64,000 nucleotides of DNA from Amycolatopsis taiwanensis DSM 45107 (GCF_000519205.1 NZ_JAFB01000016.1:154989-218988); one strand, 5' to 3'. Positions 7,332 through 19,726 are shown, numbered from the stretch's first letter. Notes: generated from the sequence alone by a model not told the origin. Numbers and translations are program-made.

Positions 7332-10019
7332 ATGGATAACCAGCTCGTAACGTGGATTCCCCTGGGCCCTGCCCCCATACAGAGCTTCCCAGGCGCAACG
7401 GGCGGCGTATCCGGCAGGGTGTGGTGTATCGCAGCCTCACCCAACTACGACGGCGCGAATCATCCTGCCATGTACATAGGAACCAACGGTGGCGGGGTCT
7501 GGCGCAGCACCGACTTCGCCGCGGCCTCACCCACCTGGACCCCGTTGACCGACCGCTGGCCCAACGTCTCACCGCAGCATGGGCAAAACCTACTGAATGT
7601 TGGAGCGCTCGCCGTGGATCCGTGGAATCCGCGAACCATCTACGCGGGCACTGGCGACCCGCAGAGTCTGGCCGGCGAGTACGCCCGGGGGTACATGCTC
7701 AAGTCCACAAACGGCGGCGACACCTGGGGGCTGCTGGACTTCGCGCCGCATGAGGAACCCGCGCCCGGAATCGGGCAGATCTTCGTTGACCCGACTGACC
7801 CTACCGGCAACACCGTCTACGCCAGCGGCGGGTTCGACGCGGCGACAAAAACCGAATTCGTAATTCGCAAGAGCACCGACGGCGGCAACGGTTGGCTCAT
7901 CTCGCAGAATGGCCTGCCTGCCGATATCACCATCACGGGATTCGACTCCAGCATTCGCGATGGACGCCTGGTGCTGTACGCGGGCGTCAAGGACAACAGC
8001 GGCACGAATCCTGACGCGAGCACGGTCTGGAAGAGCGACGACAAGGGTGCGTCGTGGGCTCCGATGACGTTCGCACCGCTGATCGACCGCCTAGGGCGAC
8101 GGCGATCGCAATCCGAGATCGGCTGGGTCGCGCCCGTAACGAATGCCCCTCAGAATCCCACTTTTATCGGGGGCCGTCCCGCGTTTGCTGCTGTCGGATG
8201 GTTCGACCCCACTCACGACCCTCCCGTCTGGGACATTCTCAACATCTTCGAACTAGTCGGTGACACATGGGAGCCCGCGGCGCGGGGGCTCCCCAATACG
8301 CGCAACAGCATGATCCAGGTTGACAGCGGATTCGCCATGGCCATGTCCCCCGGAAACGATCTCTACATGGGTGGCGTCACGAACCACAGCTTGGGCTTAT
8401 GGCAGCGACTGTTCGCGACCGGAACATGGGTGTCAATAGATAACGGAGTGGACGGCTCAAGGCCGCACACCGACCATCACGCCTGGTGTTTCGTGGCCGG
8501 AGACGTCTACAACGGTAACGACGGAGGGATCAACCGGTTCCAACCCCGCCCGGACGGTACTCCGGGACCGGGTATCTGGCAAAGCCTGAACACCCCGAGC
8601 CTGCAAACGATCCTGGTCAACGGCGTCGGAATGCACCCCACCTATCCGAATGTGCTCGCCGAGGGGAGCCAGGACAACGGAGTGGCCGTGCGCGAGCGCA
8701 ACTCCTGGACTCACGTCAGTATTCCCACCGAAAGTGATGACAAAGGACCGGTTCGGTTCGATCCGTACGACGGGCGCTACGTCTACTCGACCGGTAACTC
8801 CGACGTCAAGTTCTTTTCGCGCTCGGATGACGGCGGGCACACCTGGGTGGACAAGAGCGTTCCCAATCCCCAGAACGTCCCTGATTACGCGAGCTTTGCA
8901 TTCCACACCTTCGACTCCGGACGGATATGCGTCGGGTTGGATCGGGTTCACGAGACGGTGACCAGGGGGGATCAGTGGAGGACGATCAGCCCTCCACTCG
9001 GACAGCCTGGGGATCAAATTAGCGCGGTCGCTTACGGGCGGGCGGGGAGCGACATGAGCAGCCAAACGATCTTTGCCGCCTACAAAAATGGACGCCTGTT
9101 CCGAACGACAAACGGTGGAGGCCTCGCCGGTAACTGGCCGGAGGTCAATCCGGGAACCGACTGGCACGGGACAATAGTCTCAATCGTGACCGATCCCCAC
9201 AGCCAAACGCGCGTCTACGCTGCGACGGACCAGGGCGCGATCTGGCGCAGCGGGGATGGCGGCGCCACGTGGAGTGAGCTCCAAAGCAACCTCGCAGGCG
9301 ATGGGGGCGGACTCCGGGTGTACGCCATGGAGCTGCGATCAGACACAGGTGACCGCGAGCCGACCTTGTTCGCTGCCACATCGGTGGGCGTCTGGACGTC
9401 CACCGAAAGGAACGGGAAATTGGACTGGCAGCAGATGGCCGGCGGATTGCCCGACACCGACGTCAAAGGACTGCAATTCCATCAGACGAATAAGAACATC
9501 GTTGCAGGTCTGTACGGCCGCGGGGTGTTTGGCGCATACCTGCACCTCAAGACCGGCCTCGGGCCAGGGAGTGTCGCGGTCCGCGACCGCATATTCACCT
9601 TCGCGGTAGATCTCGACGAACGCGTGTTGGTCAACCAAGCCAAGCTCGATGACGCGTTCAGCGGCTGGTTCGAGGTCCAGGGCAACGAGTTGAGTGCCAT
9701 AGCGGCGTTTCCGAGCCAGAAAACCAATGCCGCGCCGGCGGCTGTCGCCGTCGGCGACCGGGTGTTCGTGTTCATCAAGGACGCTCTGACCGGACTCGTC
9801 CTTGTCAATATGGCCGTACTGGGCGGCCTGTTCGACGACTATTGGTACGAGGTGCAGAACAGTGTGCAAGCCGATGCCGCGCCCTCGGCACTGGCCATCG
9901 GCAACCGACTGTTCGTGTTCATCAAAGACGCTGTCACCGGGTATGTCCTGCTTAACCAGGCCGTTCTCGACAGCGCGTTCCTCCCCCAATGGCTCGAGGT
10001 AGGAGGCGGTCTGGGCTAA
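7332..10019 (+). CDS. Large Asp-box (BNR/sialidase-like) beta-propeller protein with C-terminal repeat module
   Basis: 895 aa, ATG with AAAGGG seven bases upstream. The first ~740 residues are a multi-bladed propeller with Asp-box turns of the S-x-D-x-G-x-T-W type: STNGGDTW, STDGGNGW, SDDKGASW, SDDGGHTW and SGDGGATW. This fits VPS10/sialidase-like WD40/YVTN/BNR proteins. The last ~150 residues contain three ~55-aa repeats with the pattern V-GDR-FVFIKDA-TG-VLVN-AVL, then W-EV, possibly a carbohydrate-binding propeller or lectin module. There is no signal peptide or membrane segment, unusual for this fold in bacteria. No sialidase catalytic Arg triad can be assigned from sequence alone. It is the only intact gene in the insertion. 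Confidence 0.8.
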   Translation: MDNQLVTWIPLGPAPIQSFPGATGGVSGRVWCIAASPNYDGANHPAMYIGTNGGGVWRSTDFAAASPTWTPLTDRWPNVSPQHGQNLLNVGALAVDPWNPRTIYAGTGDPQSLAGEYARGYMLKSTNGGDTWGLLDFAPHEEPAPGIGQIFVDPTDPTGNTVYASGGFDAATKTEFVIRKSTDGGNGWLISQNGLPADITITGFDSSIRDGRLVLYAGVKDNSGTNPDASTVWKSDDKGASWAPMTFAPLIDRLGRRRSQSEIGWVAPVTNAPQNPTFIGGRPAFAAVGWFDPTHDPPVWDILNIFELVGDTWEPAARGLPNTRNSMIQVDSGFAMAMSPGNDLYMGGVTNHSLGLWQRLFATGTWVSIDNGVDGSRPHTDHHAWCFVAGDVYNGNDGGINRFQPRPDGTPGPGIWQSLNTPSLQTILVNGVGMHPTYPNVLAEGSQDNGVAVRERNSWTHVSIPTESDDKGPVRFDPYDGRYVYSTGNSDVKFFSRSDDGGHTWVDKSVPNPQNVPDYASFAFHTFDSGRICVGLDRVHETVTRGDQWRTISPPLGQPGDQISAVAYGRAGSDMSSQTIFAAYKNGRLFRTTNGGGLAGNWPEVNPGTDWHGTIVSIVTDPHSQTRVYAATDQGAIWRSGDGGATWSELQSNLAGDGGGLRVYAMELRSDTGDREPTLFAATSVGVWTSTERNGKLDWQQMAGGLPDTDVKGLQFHQTNKNIVAGLYGRGVFGAYLHLKTGLGPGSVAVRDRIFTFAVDLDERVLVNQAKLDDAFSGWFEVQGNELSAIAAFPSQKTNAAPAAVAVGDRVFVFIKDALTGLVLVNMAVLGGLFDDYWYEVQNSVQADAAPSALAIGNRLFVFIKDAVTGYVLLNQAVLDSAFLPQWLEVGGGLG

Positions 10020-10094
10020 GGAGATGCTGCTATACGGCGACGAACGAGCCTGGATACGACGGAGGGGCCGCATCTAGCCGCCTCGGACGATCCG

Positions 10095-10114
10095 CGACGA
10101 ACTCCGCTACGACC

Positions 10115-10126
<12 letters not shown>
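10095..10126 (+). repeat. Right copy of 32-bp perfect direct repeat (att-like)
   Basis: Identical to 6223-6254. It contains the mfd stop codon (10115-10117, minus strand) and a duplicate of the EspG-like C-terminal codons. Confidence 0.95.
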
Positions 10127-13675
<3,549 letters not shown>

Positions 13676-13713
13676 AAGAAGACACCCCTCGCGCACATGA
13701 AGACAGACTCTGC

Positions 13714-13767
13714 TTTGTGGGGGCTCTGCCCCCACACCCCCGGCTGGGGGGAGCCCCCAGGCCCCCG
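13714..13767 (+). repeat. REP-like G/C stem-loop element, copy A
   Basis: Pattern TTGTGGGGGCTCTGCCCCCA followed by CACCCCCGGCTGGGG and GAGCCCCCAGGCCCCC, forming two successive G/C stem-loops. Related copies lie at 25931-25985, about 52305-52360 and, reversed, 57767-57824. Here it sits between the mfd start and the 3' end of the LLM gene. Confidence 0.85.
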
Positions 13768-13798
13768 CCGCTCTGGTGGATGGGCCAGAAGCTCTCCC

Positions 13799-14722
13799 CT
13801 ACACCCTACGTCGAAGGTGAGACAGTAATTCCGCGACTCCTGTGAGCTGCTTCTCGAAGCCGGCGGGCTCGAGGGCCCCGATCCGGATCAGTACGTCCTG
13901 CGCGCCGGCGTCGAGAAAGCGGCCGATCTGGTCGGCAACGTCCGGCCCGGTCATCATCACCTGGATCTGTTCGACCTGATCGAGCGGCATGCGGTAGGTG
14001 GCCGCGCAGTACTCGTCCAGCGCAGCGCGCCCCCGCGCGATGTCGTCGTCGAGGTGGACCGTGGCGAACAGCGCGGGCTTCACCGGGCGATCGCCGGCCA
14101 CCTCCCGGATCCTCGCGAGCGCGGTGGCGTAGTCGGCCGGATCGGGTGGGTAGGGCAGCCAGCCGTCGTAGAGCCGCCCCGTGCGCTCCAGCGCCGAGGG
14201 GGTGATTCCGCCGAGCCAGATCGGTGGACCGCCGGGCCGGTCCGGTCGCGGCACCTCCGGCAACCAGTCGTAGTGCAGCACCTTGCCGTGAAACGACTCC
14301 GGCTGTCCGCTCCACAGTTCACGCCACAGCGTGACGGTGTCGTCCACATACGAGAACCTGCGGCGGAACGGCACGCCCGCCACGGCCAGTTCCTGCTCGC
14401 TGAAGCCCGGAAAGCCCGCTCCGACGCCGACGACGAGCCGTCCGCGCGAGAGCTGGTCGATGGATGAGAGGACGAGCGCGGTGTGCACCGGGTGCCGGTA
14501 GGGCATCAGGAGCGCGGTACCGACGGTGAGGCGCTCGGTGGCCTGCGCGATCGCGGTCAGCAGAGTCAGCGGCTCGATCCGGGCCCGCACCATCGAGTCA
14601 CCCGCCCACACGGAGTCGAAGCCGAGGCGCTCGGCGCGCACGGCGACGTCGACGAGTCCGGATGCGGAACCGCCGGCCTGCAACTGGGCCTGGCCGGAGG
14701 GAAGAAGTAGTCCGTAGCTCAT
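13799..14722 (-). CDS. LLM-class (luciferase-like) flavin/F420-dependent oxidoreductase
   Basis: 307 aa. TIM-barrel luciferase-like monooxygenase pattern: MSYGLLLPSGQAQLQAG at the N-terminus, RAERLGFDSVWAGDSMV, LLTAIAQATERLTVGTALLM, LSRGRLVVGVGAGFP, and PPIWLGGITPSALERTGR. Members use FMNH2 or reduced F420; actinobacterial ones like this are usually F420-dependent, which I infer rather than see. The substrate is unknown. It diverges from the XRE-type regulator at 14941 across a 218-bp gap. Confidence 0.85.
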   Translation of the reverse strand: MSYGLLLPSGQAQLQAGGSASGLVDVAVRAERLGFDSVWAGDSMVRARIEPLTLLTAIAQATERLTVGTALLMPYRHPVHTALVLSSIDQLSRGRLVVGVGAGFPGFSEQELAVAGVPFRRRFSYVDDTVTLWRELWSGQPESFHGKVLHYDWLPEVPRPDRPGGPPIWLGGITPSALERTGRLYDGWLPYPPDPADYATALARIREVAGDRPVKPALFATVHLDDDIARGRAALDEYCAATYRMPLDQVEQIQVMMTGPDVADQIGRFLDAGAQDVLIRIGALEPAGFEKQLTGVAELLSHLRRRV

Positions 14723-14940
14723 GAGATCAAGGCTCGTCGAGCGCAGGTCATATCTTCAATTCCCGCCAGGGAATAGCCATGAGAAGACTGCGGAACGCTG
14801 TTCAAAACGCGAGATGAGCAGCCAGGTAACGCCGAACAACGCTGCACGGGGATGGGGAGGCAGGCCGCCATCGCCGCCCACCGGCAGCCGGCAACGGATG
14901 CCACGGCCCGGCTACCCGCACACGTTCCGATAATGACCGT

Positions 14941-15744
14941 GTGAACGACTTTCCTGCCGCGCTCCGGGAATGGCGGGTGCAGCGGCGCCTCTCCCAACTG
15001 GAACTCGCGTTACGCGCCGGGACGACTCAACGGCACGTGAGCTTCCTGGAGAACGGCCGCTCGGCCCCGGGGCGCGGGATCGTGGTGCGGATCGCGGAGT
15101 CGCTGCGCTTGCCGTTACGGGAGCGCAACGCGTTGCTGCGCATGGCCGGGTACGCGCCGAGCTACCCGGAAACCAGGCTCGACGACCCCTCGCTACGACC
15201 GGTGCTCGACGGGCTGCGCCGACTGCTGGACGGGCATCGGCCGTACCCGGCGATCGTCGTGAACGCCTTCAGCGATCTCGTCGCCGCCAACGACGGTTTC
15301 AACGTTCTCACCGAAGGCGTGGCGCCGGAACTGTTGGGGCCACCGGTGAACGTGCTCCGGTTGGCGCTGCATCCGCGCGGTATGGCACCCCGGATCATCA
15401 ACTTCGACGACTGGGCGCAGCACGTGCTGGAGCGGCCTCGTCAGGAACACGCACGGGCGCCGCATGAGCGGCACGTGGCGATGCTCGCCGAGTTGGAGGG
15501 ATACCTGCCGAGGCCGCGGGCCCTCGGCGAGGAGCATCTCGGCTTCGCCGTGCCGATGAGGCTGCGGAGTTCGCACGGCGAGTTGCGGCTGATCACGGCC
15601 ATCACGACGTTCACCACCGCGGTGGACGTCACCATCTCCGAGCTGCGGCTGGAAACCTTCCTACCTGCCGACGCCGAGACCGCGGCCGCGCTGGGCGCAT
15701 CTTCGCCGGCCATTTCGGCCGGGCGCCAAGCGGCCGTCACCTGA
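14941..15744 (+). CDS. XRE-family regulator with MmyB-like ligand-binding domain
   Basis: 267 aa, GTG start. Residues 5-65 form a Cro/XRE helix-turn-helix (LREWRVQRRLSQLELALRAG ... RHVSFLENGRSAPGRGIV). The rest follows the MmyB-like pattern (LRMAGYAPSYPET ... PAIVVNAFSDLVAANDGF ... NVLRLALHPRGMAP), a PAS-like fold thought to bind small or fatty-acyl ligands. It is divergent from the LLM oxidoreductase gene; such pairs often have the regulator controlling the enzyme, which is an inference here. Confidence 0.88.
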   Translation: MNDFPAALREWRVQRRLSQLELALRAGTTQRHVSFLENGRSAPGRGIVVRIAESLRLPLRERNALLRMAGYAPSYPETRLDDPSLRPVLDGLRRLLDGHRPYPAIVVNAFSDLVAANDGFNVLTEGVAPELLGPPVNVLRLALHPRGMAPRIINFDDWAQHVLERPRQEHARAPHERHVAMLAELEGYLPRPRALGEEHLGFAVPMRLRSSHGELRLITAITTFTTAVDVTISELRLETFLPADAETAAALGASSPAISAGRQAAVT

Positions 15745-15779
15745 GTGGCTGCCTGTTTGATCAATTTTCACCATTTGAG

Positions 15780-15998
15780 CTATTTGAGCGGCATAGCCGG
15801 TCCCCGCCGGGGAATCGGCGCACCACCCGCGGCGTCGGCATATTCCTTGAGCAGCTCGCCGAGAGCGATCAGAAGGCCACCGAACTCCCGCTGCTTTCCC
15901 GCCGGCAAGGTGTCCGTCACAAGGGCGTCGATAATGCAGGGAACCTGATGGTTCACCGCCTTCAACGCGGTGACCAGGGCCGTGGTCATCTCGTTCAT
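15780..15998 (-). CDS. Small protein of unknown function
   Basis: 72 aa from ATG 15998 (MNEMTTALVTALKAVNHQVP), with GGAGG about 13 bases upstream. Mostly helical with a single Cys in VPCIIDAL and a Pro-rich end (GGAPIPRRGPAMPLK). The DNA is less GC-biased than neighbouring genes. It is convergent with the XRE gene, 35 bp apart. No family recognised. A longer frame reaches 16118 but lacks a good ribosome site. Confidence 0.5.
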   Translation of the reverse strand: MNEMTTALVTALKAVNHQVPCIIDALVTDTLPAGKQREFGGLLIALGELLKEYADAAGGAPIPRRGPAMPLK

Positions 15999-16242
15999 CG
16001 TTGCGCATACACCTCCCGAATTGTTCAGAACACAGGTATCCAGCTCCCGTCCTGAACAACGTTGAGGACCAAGCATATTACGGAGAGTATGAGCCCATGC
16101 CGGTTTGGGACAGTGCACGAATGGTGCACGTTCGCTGCATTCCTGGTGCCGGAGGGTCAGCGCAGCGCCCGTCCGAGTGAAATAGCGGCCGAAAATGGCT
16201 GAGCAGCGGCCGGACGCGGCGCCGAATTCCCTTTCGCGGTAA

Positions 16243-16971
16243 TCAGCGACCGAGGTGCGCTCCGCCGTTGAGATGCACGACCTGCCCGGTGAGGTGACCG
16301 GCCCCCGGGCTGGCCAGAAACGCCACGGTTTCCGCGAGATCCGCCACGGTTCCGGCCCGCTTGTTACGAGTGTTCGCGATCAGGGTGGCGCGCCGCTCGT
16401 CGGTGAGGGTGCCACGGAAGAACTCGGTGCCCTCGATCAGGCCGGGAGCGACCACGTTCGCGGTGATGCCGCGCGGCCCGAGGTCACGCGAGAGTCCCGC
16501 CGTCCACGATTCGACGGCCGCCTTGGCCGCACCGTATGACCCGCTGCCCTGCGGGGCGGCGATCGAACCAATCGTGACGATCCGCGCGTTATCAGGAAAC
16601 CGTGGAATTAGCGCGTTGGTCACCAAAACGGCGGAAAGCACATTCGCCCGAAAGTTAGCCGTCCAGGCATCGGCCATCGCAGCGAGGTCTCCGGTGGCGT
16701 TCGCCCCACCGATGTCGGTATTTCCACCGGCATTGTTGACCAGTACGTCAACGCGATCGGGCAAATCGGCCAGGGCACCGGTGACCGCGGCGGGATCCGA
16801 TGCGTCGAACGCGACATATTGGACCCCCAGTGACGAAGCCGCTTCGGCAAGCACCTTCTCCCGGCGTCCGGTGATCGTCACATGATCGCCCGTCGCGGCG
16901 AACTTCGCGGCGACCGCGTAACCGATCCCGGTGCCACCGCCGGTCACCACCACTTGTCTTGGCATTGTCAT
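16243..16971 (-). CDS. SDR-family oxidoreductase
   Basis: 242 aa. Rossmann motif TGGGTGIG near residue 11, NNAGG, catalytic Ser in TIGSIAAPQG, YGAAKAA with catalytic Tyr/Lys, and the post-active-site PGLIEGT. GRR after strand 2 (ITGRREK) suggests NADP preference. Substrate unknown. ATG 16971 is preferred because AAAGGA (16979-16984) lies about seven bases upstream; ATG 16977 is nearly on top of that site. Divergent from the MarR gene across 30 bp with a palindrome, so the MarR product probably controls it. Confidence 0.88.
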   Translation of the reverse strand: MTMPRQVVVTGGGTGIGYAVAAKFAATGDHVTITGRREKVLAEAASSLGVQYVAFDASDPAAVTGALADLPDRVDVLVNNAGGNTDIGGANATGDLAAMADAWTANFRANVLSAVLVTNALIPRFPDNARIVTIGSIAAPQGSGSYGAAKAAVESWTAGLSRDLGPRGITANVVAPGLIEGTEFFRGTLTDERRATLIANTRNKRAGTVADLAETVAFLASPGAGHLTGQVVHLNGGAHLGR

Positions 16972-16980
16972 GCCCATGTC

Positions 16981-17001
16981 CTTTACTGCTAAAGTACTTT
17001 C
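16981..17001. promoter_or_regulatory. Candidate MarR operator between SDR and marR genes
   Basis: The 30-bp divergent spacer contains the perfect palindrome AAAGTACTTT (16991-17000), and a partial inverted match TTTACT...AAAGTA just to its left. Such short divergent palindromes are typical MarR operators. Binding is inferred from position. Confidence 0.5.
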
Positions 17002-17556
17002 ATGATGGACGGTACAGGCGCCGCGGAAACACCGTCAAGTGACGAAGCAGACGCCATCGCCGCCGCCTGGGCACGCGAGCGTCCCGGTACGCCGGTTGCG
17101 TCGATCGGCGTGATCACGCGCATCTGGCGGCTGGCGAAACTCCTCGAAGACGATCGACGCGAAACGATGCTGCGACTCGGCATGGACGTGGGTACCCGCG
17201 ACCTGCTGTCGACGCTGCGCCGGGCGGGCCCGCCGTACCGGTTGCCGCCGAGCGAACTCGCGCGGCGAAGCCTCGTCAGCGCCGGCGCCGTCTCACAACG
17301 CGTGGCGCGCTGCGAACGCGCGGGCCTCGTACGCCGCCTGCGTTCGCCCGAGGACGGCCGCGGCGTGCTCGTCGAGCTCACCGCGGCCGGGCACGCCGAA
17401 GTCGAACGCACCGTCGACGACCTGCTGCGTCACGAGGAGGAGCTACTCTCCGCGCTCTCGACCGAGCAGCGGGCTCAGCTGTCGGACCTGCTCCGCATCC
17501 TGCTCTCGGACCTCACCGCGCGCGCCCACCACACCGCGAGTCCCCCACTCCCGTAG
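17002..17556 (+). CDS. MarR-family winged-helix regulator
   Basis: 184 aa, ATG with no Shine-Dalgarno, possibly leaderless. MarR pattern: IGVITRIWRLAKLLED helix, PPSELARRSLVSAGAVSQRV recognition helix, then the wing RLRSPEDGRGVLVELTAAG. The stop codon and the last residues (SPPLP) are encoded inside the first module of the 22-bp repeat array, so the array is in contact with the coding end. Divergent from the SDR gene, its likely target. Confidence 0.85.
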   Translation: MMDGTGAAETPSSDEADAIAAAWARERPGTPVASIGVITRIWRLAKLLEDDRRETMLRLGMDVGTRDLLSTLRRAGPPYRLPPSELARRSLVSAGAVSQRVARCERAGLVRRLRSPEDGRGVLVELTAAGHAEVERTVDDLLRHEEELLSALSTEQRAQLSDLLRILLSDLTARAHHTASPPLP

Positions 17557-17709
17557 CGCGAGTCCCCCGTTCCCGACGCGCGAGTCCCACACTCCCGTAA
17601 CGCGTGTCCCACACTCCCGACGCGCGAGTCCCACGTTCCGGTAGCGCGAGTTCCGCATTCCGGTCGACCGGAATGTGGGACTCACACGACGGGAAGGTGG
17701 GACTCGCGC
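17539..17709. repeat. 22-bp module array with inverted halves
   Basis: Six modules of the type GCGAGTCCCACACTCCCG run at 22-bp spacing, then reverse at about 17670 (ATTCCGGTCGACCGGAAT) into two inverted modules. One module has GCGTGTCCC instead of GCGAGTCCC. Same unit family as 1-182. The first module overlaps the 3' end of the MarR gene. Confidence 0.88.
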
Positions 17710-17740
17710 GGCAGTCAGTCAGTTCGGCCGGCGAACCCGC

Positions 17741-17877
17741 AACTCACTCGCCTGAAGCGGGAACTCAGCTTCCTGAACCCGCAACTCACTCGCCTGAAGC
17801 GGGAACTCAGCTTCCTGAACCCGCAACTCGCCCGCCTGAAGCGGGAACTCGGCTTCCTGAAGCGGGGACACGCCGGG
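17741..17877. repeat. 21-bp module array, single orientation
   Basis: Units of exactly 21 bp such as CCTGAAGCGGGAACTCAGCTT and CCTGAACCCGCAACTCACTC alternate, ending with a unit carrying CGGGGACACG. This belongs to the second (21-bp) unit family seen at 27024, 29160, 41881 and 60828. It lies before the TetR stop (17917, minus strand), so the whole convergent marR-tetR gap is filled by two arrays. Confidence 0.88.
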
Positions 17878-17916
17878 AGCCATCCGCGCGTTATACACAC
17901 GCCGGGTTCGAAGTGC

Positions 17917-18591
17917 TCAGTTCAGCCGCAGCTGGGGCTTGTGTTCCAGGTGGGACAGGCCGTTCCAGGCCAAATTGACCAGGTGGGCGACCACCTCGTC
18001 ACGCTTGGGCTTGCGGGCGTCCAGCCACCACTGTCCGGTCAGCGCGACCATGCCGACCAGCGCCTGCGCATAGAGCGCGGCGAGCTTTTCGTCGTAGCCG
18101 CGGGCGGAAAACTGCTGGCCCAGGATGTGCTCGACCTGCCCGGCGATGTCGTTGAGCAGGGTGGAGAAGGTGCCGGTGGAGCTGGCGACCGGCGAGTCGC
18201 GCACCAGGATCCGGAACCCTTCGTGCGATTCCTCGACATAGCCGAGCAGCGCGCTCGCGGCCTGCTCCAGCATGGCCCGCGGATGTCCACCGTGCAAAGT
18301 GGACACCATGCGGTCCAGCAGGGTCTGCGTCTCGCGGTCCACGACGACGGCGTAAATGCCCTCCTTGCCGCCGAAGTGCTCGTACACCACGGGTTTCGAC
18401 ACGTTGGCGCGGTTGGCGATCTCCTCGATGGATGTCCCCTCGAAGCCCTTCTCCGCGAACAGCGACCGTGCCACGGTCACCAGCTGTTGACGGCGCTCCG
18501 CCCCGGTCATCCGGACCCGGGTCACCGGGGCCGCCGGCCGTGCCCCGGTAACCGTCTCACGTTTCCCACGCCTCCTCGCCGCAGCCATCAT
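17917..18591 (-). CDS. TetR-family regulator
   Basis: 224 aa. N-terminal basic leader, then the TetR helix-turn-helix (RRQQLVTVARSLFAEKGFEG, TSIEEIANRANVSKPVVYEH, FGGKEGIYAVVV). The C-terminal ligand domain is typical in length. It lies 118 bp downstream of, and on the same strand as, the acyl-CoA desaturase gene, whose promoter has a 24-bp palindrome; a TetR repressor sensing acyl-CoA is the natural candidate. Mycobacteria keep a TetR gene (Rv1019) beside mfd/glmU, so this may be its orthologue; that is from memory and context. Confidence 0.85.
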   Translation of the reverse strand: MMAAARRRGKRETVTGARPAAPVTRVRMTGAERRQQLVTVARSLFAEKGFEGTSIEEIANRANVSKPVVYEHFGGKEGIYAVVVDRETQTLLDRMVSTLHGGHPRAMLEQAASALLGYVEESHEGFRILVRDSPVASSTGTFSTLLNDIAGQVEHILGQQFSARGYDEKLAALYAQALVGMVALTGQWWLDARKPKRDEVVAHLVNLAWNGLSHLEHKPQLRLN

Positions 18592-18709
18592 CGGAGACTA
18601 CTGCGACGCGTACCGCCCGGGCCGAACGCGGTGAGGATCACCAGTCCGTCGCCGGAAAACCGAGGCGCGCTCCATGGTCGCTTCGATGGCCGCGGCCTGC
18701 CACAAGCGG

Positions 18710-19654
18710 TCAAGCCTCTTCTCGCGCCAGGCGGGCCAGCCGCGATGGGGTGGGCCAACGGACGTCGTAAATCCAGCCGAGCTTCTCGAACAGCCAGAGT
18801 ACCCGGGCCGAAATGTCGATCTGCCCGCGCTTGACCCCGTGCCGGGCCGAGGTGGGGTCGGCGTGGTGCAGGTTGTGCCAGGACTCGCCGAAGGACAGGA
18901 TCGCCAGCGGCCAGAAGTTCGCGGACTTGTCGCGCGCGGCGAACGGGCGCTCGCCGATCATGTGACAGATCGAGTTGACCGACCAGGTCACGTGGTGCAG
19001 CACGCAGACCCGCACCAGCCCGGCCCAGAAGAACCCGGTCACCGCGCCCCACCACGACCACGTGATGAGCCCGCCGAGCAGCCCCGGCACCACCAGCGAC
19101 AGCAGGGTCCACAGCCAGAACAGCTTGTCCACCACCTGGATCGCCCGGTCCTTGAGCAGATCGGGGGCGAACCGTTCGACGTTGGTGCGGTCACGCTCGA
19201 ACAGCCACCCCATGTGGGCGTGCCAGAAGCCCTTCGCGATGGCCAGCGGTGACGTCCCGTAGAGCCACGGCGAGTGCGGGTCGCCGTCACGGTCGGAGAA
19301 CGCGTGGTGACGACGGTGGTCCGCAACCCACGTGATCACCGGGCCCTGCACCGCGATACTGCCCGCGATCGCCAGCGCCACCCGCAACCACCGCTTGGCC
19401 TTGAACGAGCCATGCGTGAAGTAACGGTGGTAGGCCACCGTGATCCCGAGACCGCTGAGTCCGTAGAACACCACGAACAGCGCGACGTCGGTCCAACCGA
19501 GCCCCCAGCCCCAGGCGAAAGGCACCGCGGCGATCAGCGCCACCAGCGGCAGCGACACACCGAGGTAAACCGAGAGCTGCACGGAAGCGGGCCGTTGGCC
19601 GCTGGTGATCGGCTTGGGGCCTTTCTTTACCGGTGATTCGAGGGTAGCCGTCAT
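18710..19654 (-). CDS. Acyl-CoA desaturase (fatty-acid delta-9 type)
   Basis: 314 aa from ATG 19654 with GGAAGAAG upstream. Contains the three histidine boxes of membrane di-iron desaturases: HRYFTH, HRRHH and HNLHH, and a fourth H-H-V-T-W. Four or more hydrophobic segments (for example VSLPLVALIAAVPFAW, ALFVVFYGLSGLGI) fit a membrane enzyme that introduces a cis double bond into saturated acyl-CoA, adjusting membrane fluidity. A palindromic operator lies 49 bp upstream, and a TetR gene follows. Confidence 0.93.
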   Translation of the reverse strand: MTATLESPVKKGPKPITSGQRPASVQLSVYLGVSLPLVALIAAVPFAWGWGLGWTDVALFVVFYGLSGLGITVAYHRYFTHGSFKAKRWLRVALAIAGSIAVQGPVITWVADHRRHHAFSDRDGDPHSPWLYGTSPLAIAKGFWHAHMGWLFERDRTNVERFAPDLLKDRAIQVVDKLFWLWTLLSLVVPGLLGGLITWSWWGAVTGFFWAGLVRVCVLHHVTWSVNSICHMIGERPFAARDKSANFWPLAILSFGESWHNLHHADPTSARHGVKRGQIDISARVLWLFEKLGWIYDVRWPTPSRLARLAREEA

Positions 19655-19702
19655 GCACAACACTTCTTCCTGGAAATCGGCGCCGTAGGCAAGGACCACC
19701 TC

Positions 19703-19726
19703 GTAACCTACGCTTGCGTAACTTAC
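19703..19726. promoter_or_regulatory. 24-bp hyphenated palindrome, candidate TetR operator of the desaturase
   Basis: Arms GTAA-CC-TACGC and GCGTA-AC-TTAC flank a central TT; the nine specified arm bases match perfectly. It sits 49 bp upstream of the desaturase start, where a repressor would block transcription. Length and form fit TetR operators. The linked TetR (17917-18591) is the suggested ligand. Confidence 0.65.

Noticed and set aside
6255-10094. Insertion sequence
   Set aside because: No transposase and no terminal inverted repeats; a 32-bp flanking duplication is too long for typical IS target sites, so I describe it only as an att-like insertion.
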